A stretch of DNA of 64,000 nucleotides from CAKZNE01 sp002695025. Its GTDB lineage: Bacteria; Bacteroidota; Bacteroidia; Flavobacteriales; Schleiferiaceae. The translations under genes and the position numbers were made by a program. The stretch lies in the NCBI GenBank assembly GCA_913043285.1, contig CAJWML010000016.1, positions 1 to 64,000 on the forward strand. The letters are read 5' to 3'. Positions 58,762 to 64,000 of this stretch are shown piece after piece (the first letter of the stretch is position 1; every line of letters begins with the position of its first letter). Below the pieces are notes generated by a model. The model worked only from the letters and a program-made list of their open reading frames with translations. It searched no databases and had not been told where the DNA came from.

Positions 58762-58974
58762 ATGTCTTTCGTATCCTTTTTTCTTCCGCCAAAGCCGGTC
58801 ACTTTTCATCTTATTATTAAAGACCCCCTTGGGAACCGAATCCTTAGGGACCCTGAAACGCAGGGCTATGTACTGCATATTCTCAAAACCAATCAGTACT
58901 TTGGTTTTAAATCGGAAAGAGAAGCAGTATTGCAGTTAATGGAGATGGTCACTCCTACCGATTCTAGTGATTGA
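58762..58974 (+). CDS. Small hypothetical protein
   Basis: A 70-residue soluble protein with beta-like segments (VTFHLIIKDPLGNRILRD, GYVLHILKTNQYFGF) and an acidic tail. It has no recognised domain. It is the only plus-strand candidate gene in the 58.4-61.4 kb stretch. A longer overlapping frame from 58556 crosses the 58586 terminator stem and is not credible. I hold this one as likely but unproved. Confidence 0.45.
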   Translation: MSFVSFFLPPKPVTFHLIIKDPLGNRILRDPETQGYVLHILKTNQYFGFKSEREAVLQLMEMVTPTDSSD

Positions 58975-59063
58975 TGTAGGTATAAGAACCCTACCGTGAT
59001 CTTAACTTCTGCAGTAAGCCCAGGAATTGCTTCCACATACTGCCCAAGGCATTCTCATAAAAA

Positions 59064-59089
59064 AGCACCCGATCTTTGGACCGGGTGCT
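59064..59089 (-). terminator. Rho-independent terminator of the Lcl-domain gene
   Basis: AGCACCCGATC (59064-59074) and GACCGGGTGCT (59079-59089) pair with one mismatch around TTTG; on the minus strand a T-run follows. It lies 97 nt beyond the stop of the gene at 59186. Confidence 0.75.
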
Positions 59090-59185
59090 TCTAAGCTAAG
59101 GTTGAGCATTCTGAACCTCACCGAGGTACAGCCACTCCTACTCTGTCTATTAAATGGCTCATTATCGTTCCGTAAGAAGGAGCTA

Positions 59186-60217
59186 CTAGAAATCCCGCAC
59201 CGCTCGAACGCGAAGCCGGTAGGGGGTGCACAACTCACCGACACTATCTTGCTGGAAGTTAAAATAGCGCGCGATGAAATCAAGACACTTGTCGGTATCA
59301 TAGCGCGAGTAACTAGACCAGTAGCCGTCATAGATGGTGCCTCCTGTGTGAAAATTTCCCAGCCCCTGTAGGTGGAGATTTTTATGCATGAAGTAGAAGT
59401 CTGTGGTGCTCGGCAGGCGCCAGTCATCATAACCGGATTGAGAGAGGTTCTCACATCGGGATTTAGCCGTAGTGTGATCTAAGGGAAATCCATTGGTATT
59501 GAGGTCTTGGGTAAGCACGATGGTTCCGTGTTGTCCATCACAGGAGATGTAGGAGATAATGCCGCCCTGGTAGGTTTGTCCGATGCTAAACGGTGGTGGG
59601 TTTCCCTTGGTGGTAAAGCTATGTTCCTCACCGTATACCGTATCTTCAGTAGTAATGGCGTAGGCTCGGGCGTAATAGGTGGTTGCCATGGTAAGCACAG
59701 ATAACTCATACTCTCCGAAGGTGATGGTTTTGGTGATCTGGTCGAATACGTTTGGTTCGGCACTGAAGCCATAGCAGATACCTTGATCAAGGATAGGAGT
59801 ATTAGGGAAGTTTCCTTCCTGGTTGTAGACACCCATAGTCATAAACGCTGCGTTGTGGCGTACACAGGTTACGGCACTTTCAATGACAATTTCTGTGGGG
59901 GCATTAGTGATGGTAATGCTGGCTTCGGCAGTACACCCGCGACCATCGGTAGCCGTTACCGTGTAAGTACCCTTCGCCAGGGTACCTGAAGCACCTCCTA
60001 TGGTTACCCCGGTTTGCCCATTGCTCCATTTGAAACTGACCGGGTATATACCATTGTCTGTTTCCGCCCTGGCATTATTGCCATTCGTCCAGGTGGAGAC
60101 GCTCACCCGAAATTCTGAACAATCACCTGCGCTATTGGATGTATCTTCTTTATTACACGATACGCTCAGAAAGATGTGAGTCAACAGAATGAGAAAGAAG
60201 TTGTACGTGGTTTTCAT
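59186..60217 (-). CDS. Lipoprotein with SprB-type repeat and Lcl (DUF1566) domain
   Basis: This 343-residue protein has a lipoprotein signal (FLSVSC, Cys21). Residues about 45-105 match a SprB repeat (VSFKWSNGQTGVTI, then GTYTVTATDGRGCTAEA), found in the gliding adhesin SprB and many T9SS cargo proteins. A Fibronectin-like middle (ATTYYARAYAITTEDTVYG) leads to the C-terminal Lcl/DUF1566 domain with DDWRLPSTTDF and YRLRVRAVRDF, a collagen-like/lectin-type fold. It probably sits on the surface and binds carbohydrate or matrix, by family. A T9SS protein gene is 16 nt upstream on the same strand. Confidence 0.75.
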   Translation of the reverse strand: MKTTYNFFLILLTHIFLSVSCNKEDTSNSAGDCSEFRVSVSTWTNGNNARAETDNGIYPVSFKWSNGQTGVTIGGASGTLAKGTYTVTATDGRGCTAEASITITNAPTEIVIESAVTCVRHNAAFMTMGVYNQEGNFPNTPILDQGICYGFSAEPNVFDQITKTITFGEYELSVLTMATTYYARAYAITTEDTVYGEEHSFTTKGNPPPFSIGQTYQGGIISYISCDGQHGTIVLTQDLNTNGFPLDHTTAKSRCENLSQSGYDDWRLPSTTDFYFMHKNLHLQGLGNFHTGGTIYDGYWSSYSRYDTDKCLDFIARYFNFQQDSVGELCTPYRLRVRAVRDF

Positions 60218-60233
60218 GGTGGTGTAGATGTAA

Positions 60234-61352
60234 TTATTGAATCAATATATGCTGTACCGACTGCCCTTCCCTGCTTGAGACATGCAGGAGGTAGATTCCA
60301 CCCTTAAGGATGGATACATCAATCACACCTGATTCGGTGCTGTGGGTATGGAGAACTTCTCTTCCCTGTATATCGGTGATGGTGATTTCAGAATCTGTTG
60401 GTGCATTGGCAATGGTCAGTACTCCATCGCTTATCGGATTGGGATAAATGGATAGTGAAGACACAGACGGTGCTTCATCCACTCCGATATGCAGGTAACT
60501 AATATCAACAACTTTGAGTGTTCCATCGAAATACTGCCCGGAACTGGTACCTGATTCCAGGAAATACAGCGCTTCGTTCACCGTATCAATTCTGAGGTTC
60601 ACCGGGTCGTTCAAGCCCGATACTAATATGGTATTGCTTCCGCTTGCAATGTGTACCCTGCCGATGGTGCCGGTTTGAATATTAGCGTAGTAGATATATC
60701 CTTTGTAGTAGTCAATGGCAACCGATGGTTGGCCACTCAAGATACTTTCTATACCATCAGGACCAAAGAAATAGATGCCTTGGTTGGTCGCGTAGTACAC
60801 GGTACTGTCGAGTTGAACAATACTGTTGGCTATTCCCTTTCCGGTCTTGAGAATCGTGGGAGGGTTGGAGAAGTCTCCACCGTCAAACCGTTGGATGCTT
60901 TTGGCGGTGCTTGAAAAGCTTTGCCCAATCAACAGTACATCACCATAAGGCGTTAAGCGCATATCGTGAGTGGCAATATCCACGGTTGTGACAATGGCAT
61001 CCTTGCTCCCACTCGGAACGTACTGTGATACCCATCCCTGATCTCCTACCGCTGGGCCGATTTCCGAACCTAAGTACAGTGTGCCTGAAGAATTTATTAG
61101 GATGGTATTCGAGCAGATCAGTTGGTGTACTAAGGTATCGGTCTGTGCAGAACTGATATCGTATTGAAGTAAGGAAACCCGACCACCGAAGGGATCTAAG
61201 GCTCCCTGGGTTTCGGTGAAGTACACAGTCCCATTATCCAGGCACAAGGCACGGGGGTATTCCAGGTTGGAGAGTAACGTAAAGACTTGCTGGCTGTAGC
61301 CATAGAAGCTACCTAGAAAGAGAAATACCAGGAGTATTCTTTTGATTTTCAT
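60234..61352 (-). CDS. T9SS-exported beta-propeller-like protein
   Basis: This 372-residue protein has a signal peptide (about 4-21, GYSQQ) and an NHL/SMP-30-like propeller body of repeated YPRALCLDNGTVYFTET-type blades (for instance DSTVYYATNQGIYFFG and YYKGYIYYANIQTGTIGRV). The last 75 residues are a T9SS type A tail: IYPNPISDGVLTIANAP, ITDIQGREVLHTHS and LKGGIYLLHVS. It would be exported and cleaved by the type IX machinery. It is the first gene of a two-gene run with the Lcl lipoprotein. Confidence 0.75.
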   Translation of the reverse strand: MKIKRILLVFLFLGSFYGYSQQVFTLLSNLEYPRALCLDNGTVYFTETQGALDPFGGRVSLLQYDISSAQTDTLVHQLICSNTILINSSGTLYLGSEIGPAVGDQGWVSQYVPSGSKDAIVTTVDIATHDMRLTPYGDVLLIGQSFSSTAKSIQRFDGGDFSNPPTILKTGKGIANSIVQLDSTVYYATNQGIYFFGPDGIESILSGQPSVAIDYYKGYIYYANIQTGTIGRVHIASGSNTILVSGLNDPVNLRIDTVNEALYFLESGTSSGQYFDGTLKVVDISYLHIGVDEAPSVSSLSIYPNPISDGVLTIANAPTDSEITITDIQGREVLHTHSTESGVIDVSILKGGIYLLHVSSREGQSVQHILIQ

Positions 61353-61463
61353 GAAGTTTGAGTTTGTTGTTGCTGGATCGAATATACGTTAAATGTTTAT
61401 ATATGATGTAAATTATATAAGGTAACATAAAATTATCCCCGCACTCACCTTTGTGTGGTACCA

Positions 61464-61733
61464 ATGCCAACGGATGTGAGCACACCAAAACAAACCGGGA
61501 GTAAAAAGCTTGACCCCCGGATACAAGCCATTGCCAAGAAGCTCGAGCAGATCAGGATTGATAAGGGGTATACTTCCTATGAGAACTTTGCTATCGAGCA
61601 TGGTTTGTCCCGCATGCAGTACTGGCGCATGGAGAAAGGTTCGAACTTCACCTTTGCCAGCTTCTTAAAAATTCTGGATGCTCACAAGATGAGCTTGGAG
61701 GAATTCTTTGAGGGTTTTACTGAGAAGCCGTGA
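61464..61733 (+). CDS. XRE-like helix-turn-helix regulator
   Basis: From ATG 61464 (GTG 61455 is an alternative) this 89-residue protein has an XRE/Cro-type fold: IAKKLEQIRIDKGYTSYENF, AIEHGLSRMQYWRMEKGSN and FASFLKILDAHKMSLEEFFE (about 23-84) show the five helices with the ExxxGLSxxxxxRxExG core. Small regulators of this kind are frequent on Bacteroidota mobile elements. It is alone on its strand, divergent from the T9SS propeller gene, and may control it or the element. Confidence 0.75.
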   Translation: MPTDVSTPKQTGSKKLDPRIQAIAKKLEQIRIDKGYTSYENFAIEHGLSRMQYWRMEKGSNFTFASFLKILDAHKMSLEEFFEGFTEKP

Positions 61734-62089
61734 TTCTTCGATATTGGGTATGGTGTATTCATGAATTTTAGATTGAATGTTACGTTCAGCAACCTAAAGA
61801 ACATCTACAAAGCACAGATCCTCAGTAGTATGTATTTGATGTAGTACTTCCTGTGGGAATATCTTTTCCACCACGGAAAAAACGCTGACCTCGTCAGCGT
61901 TTTTATATTCAGTTATTTCAGCTAAATCTCCTTGGCCTTTTCTATCCGTGAATCTAGCACCCTGCTTGATACTGTCGGAACAAATTGACAGCCTGTTTAA
62001 ACCGTTCTCAAGTTTAAAAAATTAGAATTTCTGAAGTAATGATTCTCTAATCCTCAAACACTCTGATTGATACCAATTGATCTCCCGAA
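61734..62089. other. 356-nt intergenic region with terminator
   Basis: A perfect hairpin AAAAACGCTGAC (61878-61889) / GTCAGCGTTTTT (61893-61904) can terminate the plus-strand regulator gene. The segment 61893-61916 recurs with one change at 63712-63735. No gene is seen in the rest. Confidence 0.6.
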
Positions 62090-63472
62090 TTATTCCTTAC
62101 TCCATCTGGCTTGATATTTTCCACTCGTTCCCTCAAGGGTCAAAATATAAGCCCCTGGAAGAAAATCGGATACATCAATTCTATGCTGTTCAAGATTTTT
62201 CAATTTTGCCGAATAAATAACTTTACCTCTCAAATCAATGATATACAGATTATCCTTTGGGGAAGAGGAACCCAATTGAATAATCAATTCATCTCCAGCT
62301 GGATTTGGATATAATGAAAAACCAGATTGAAGCTCTTTAAGGCTAATATTGGTTTTATTCAAACTACTTGATTCATTTTGGATATAGTTCAAATCTCCAC
62401 TACCCAGAACGTAGTAAGCTATCGCTGCCTTTCCATTTACCTCCAAAAGACTGTAATACCAACTGGTGGAGGTTACATCAAAGAATTTTTCGGGAGTTCC
62501 CCATGCTGACCCTGTGTTATTCAATGCCTGAACGTAGTAAGGACGACTACCGGAGCCTTTATTGTAAGCAATAGCTGGCTTTCCGTTGACCACTGCTAAT
62601 GAGGGGCCATCACCCGTGTTATTAATTGAATCCACCCGTACAGGAGTGCCCCAGGAAGTACCGTTCTCATTTGTAGCTCGGACATACTTCAAATCCTGAT
62701 TGTCATCATCATGGTAGGCAATGGCAGGATTGCCGTTTACAACTGCCAAAGATGTGTGACTGTGGAAGCTCGATGGGATGCTGTCATCTACCACCACTGG
62801 ACTTCCCCAATTATTACCAACACCATCGGTCGCCCTAATGTACTCAAATCGTTCTTCCTCCCGATTGTAGTAAGAGATAGCGGGATTGTTATTTACTTCT
62901 TCCAAGGAAGTATACTGTCCTACCCATCCTGAAGAACTGACCACAGTGACCGGACTATTCCAATTTGTTCCGGCAGCATCAATTGCTCTGATATACTTAA
63001 GGTTAAAGTTTGTAGCATCAAAGTAGGATATAGCCGGAGCTCCGGTAATGGTATCGAGAGAAATATAATGCCCAACTGATCCGGGAGCATCTAAGGTCAT
63101 AGGTGTTCCCCAGCTAGTACCTTGCGGGTTAGAGGCTCTCACAAACATCAGGTTTTCCCCTGTTTTGGAGAAGTAGGCAATAGCAGGTTTATTATTTACT
63201 ACTGCCATTGAGGCGTAACGTCCACCCACCGCTACAACTACGGGTGACCCCCAATTACGGCCATCCGGATCAGTTGCGCGCATATATCGCAGTTCTCTAT
63301 CCTGATTGTGGTAGTAGGCTACAGCGGGATAACCATCAACAATCTGCATGGATACATATAATCCAACATTTCCTTGTGAGTCTAAGACTTGGGTGGTATC
63401 CCACTGTGCGTAATTTAGGTAAGGAAGAGTACAAATAATAATGAATAAAGTGTAGTGATTCAATGTTTTCAT
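62090..63472 (-). CDS. T9SS-exported repeat protein
   Basis: This 460-residue protein has a signal peptide (ending LNYAQ) and seven to eight repeats of about 48 residues of the type GxPAIAYYxxxxxxLxYxRAxdxxGxxWGxP (for instance at VNNKPAIAYFSKTGENLMF and VNGNPAIAYHDDDNQDLKY), forming a likely beta-propeller. The C-terminus is a T9SS type A tail (LYPNPAGDELIIQLG, then LPGAYILTLEG). Such repeat proteins are common, of unknown function, in secretomes of gliding and marine Bacteroidota. The gene lies between two near-identical 24-nt sequences. Confidence 0.75.
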   Translation of the reverse strand: MKTLNHYTLFIIICTLPYLNYAQWDTTQVLDSQGNVGLYVSMQIVDGYPAVAYYHNQDRELRYMRATDPDGRNWGSPVVVAVGGRYASMAVVNNKPAIAYFSKTGENLMFVRASNPQGTSWGTPMTLDAPGSVGHYISLDTITGAPAISYFDATNFNLKYIRAIDAAGTNWNSPVTVVSSSGWVGQYTSLEEVNNNPAISYYNREEERFEYIRATDGVGNNWGSPVVVDDSIPSSFHSHTSLAVVNGNPAIAYHDDDNQDLKYVRATNENGTSWGTPVRVDSINNTGDGPSLAVVNGKPAIAYNKGSGSRPYYVQALNNTGSAWGTPEKFFDVTSTSWYYSLLEVNGKAAIAYYVLGSGDLNYIQNESSSLNKTNISLKELQSGFSLYPNPAGDELIIQLGSSSPKDNLYIIDLRGKVIYSAKLKNLEQHRIDVSDFLPGAYILTLEGTSGKYQARWSKE

Positions 63473-63693
63473 GATATAAGTTTTGGTAGAGTTTGATGAC
63501 TATATTAAAGATAATCCATTTAGTATGATTAGAGATTATAACTGTGTTAAGAATGTATAATCCGAAGGGCCTCTCCAAATGCAACTAATTATGCATCCTA
63601 TGAGCTTTAATAACATGAAAAGCTTGAAAATTTAGTTGATCCGGAAATGAGATAATTGATTTACAGTGAGTGTTTTAACAAACACCGGATCGA

Positions 63694-63720
63694 AAAAAAC
63701 GCCAACCATCAGTCAGCGTT
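63694..63720 (-). terminator. Rho-independent terminator of the partial gene
   Basis: On the minus strand AACGCTGAC (63720-63712) pairs with GTTGGCGTT (63706-63698), using two G-T wobbles, and is followed by a T-run. It lies 11 nt after the stop of the partial gene. Confidence 0.65.
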
Positions 63721-63731
63721 TTAATATTCAG

Positions 63732-64000
63732 TTATCGCAACCAGATCTTCCTGGCGCTCTCAAACCCGCACCAGCGGTGATCCGCATCATAGCCCCGTGC
63801 TGCTAATTCAAAACGAATGAATTTGTGCAAGGGGACATTATACTTCAGAATAAAGCGTAGTACCTCACCGTCACCGGTGGACATCATACCGCGTATAATC
63901 TCCCAGAACGGTAGTGGATCATAATCCATTGCAATCTGTTGAATATGATCATACGTCATGTTCCGGTACGAATTGGGAAGCTTCTCGAACTTCTCACCCT
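63732..64000 (-). CDS. C-terminal part of an unidentified gene, runs off the window
   Basis: The frame is open from the window edge to TAA 63732; at least 89 residues are visible. An ATG at 63957-63959 lies inside, but the upstream codons (GEKFEKLPNSYRN) look like coding sequence continuing from outside, so I treat the gene as partial at its 5' end. The visible part has FWEIIRGMMSTGDGEVLRFIL and VPLHKFIRFELAARGYDADHRW, a compact helical domain without recognised family. The ending CGFESARKIWLR suggests a small cytoplasmic protein of mobile-element type, but that is a guess. Confidence 0.6.
   Translation of the reverse strand, partial: GEKFEKLPNSYRNMTYDHIQQIAMDYDPLPFWEIIRGMMSTGDGEVLRFILKYNVPLHKFIRFELAARGYDADHRWCGFESARKIWLR

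Noticed and set aside
58556..58939. 127-residue plus-strand frame
   Set aside because: It runs through the hairpin at 58586-58607 and overlaps the more protein-like 58762-58974 frame; composition is not coding-like.
1..64000. CRISPR array or rRNA operon
   Set aside because: No regularly spaced identical repeats with unique spacers and no rRNA-like sequence were seen; the short repeats found are reported separately.

Overview
The window reads as a chromosomal segment of a Bacteroidota bacterium, most likely a marine-type Flavobacteriales. The grounds are direct: several secreted proteins end in type IX secretion (T9SS) sorting tails, one carries a SprB-type repeat, promoters fit the Bacteroidota TTTG / TAnnTTTG pattern rather than TTGACA/TATAAT, Shine-Dalgarno sites are mostly absent, and families such as YpdA (bacillithiol), DUF4407, DUF4382 and RHS tips beginning MPGR are typical of the phylum. 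The species cannot be named from sequence alone.

Positions 1-35450 are an ordinary housekeeping/envelope region with genes on both strands. It opens with a tRNA-Arg whose 5' end supplies the last codons and stop of a GIY-YIG nuclease gene. Then come a glycosyltransferase, YpdA, two overlapping secreted proteins, a divergent lipid phosphatase (App1-like)/lipid kinase (YegS-like) pair, a DUF2089-membrane-hydrolase operon, Ogt, an M2 peptidase, a metzincin lipoprotein, DUF4407, a membrane MutS-like ATPase, a TPR histidine kinase, an AI-2E transporter, a TetR-MFS pair, DUF421, a formylglycine-generating-enzyme-like lipoprotein, tRNA-Pro, tRNA-Ser, a PgpH-like HD phosphohydrolase, a thiolase-NlpC/P60-UmuD operon, DUF4382 and OmpA lipoproteins, and two large secreted proteins.

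Positions 35500-42650 are visibly AT-rich and hold an array of four orphan RHS toxin tips, all on the minus strand. Each begins at the same core motif and is followed by a small, unrelated putative immunity gene. The tips differ completely after the core (lipase-like, M91-like zincin, metzincin-like, Ntox47-like). The cassettes share leader sequences with terminators. An IS1-type insertion, whose transposase needs a -1 frameshift at A AAA AAG, sits in one leader.

Positions 42680 to about 54400 (possibly to 58400 or beyond) look like an integrative mobilizable element, again all minus strand: repeated TCYCGACAY motifs at the left side, an AlbA-type regulator, two overlapping tyrosine recombinases, a primase/helicase-like protein that has lost its P-loop, two DUF2958 proteins, a relaxase plus a small paralogue of its C-terminus, a MobC-like protein, a VirD4/TraG-type coupling protein, and a chain of unknown envelope proteins with translational overlaps. 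No mating-pair-formation genes are seen, so it would need a helper. A response regulator with an unrecognised output domain and a large sensor kinase follow.

The last 5 kb hold a Lcl/SprB-repeat lipoprotein, two T9SS beta-propeller-like proteins, an XRE-type regulator and the end of an unidentified gene that runs off the window. I see no CRISPR array, rRNA or prophage structural genes.
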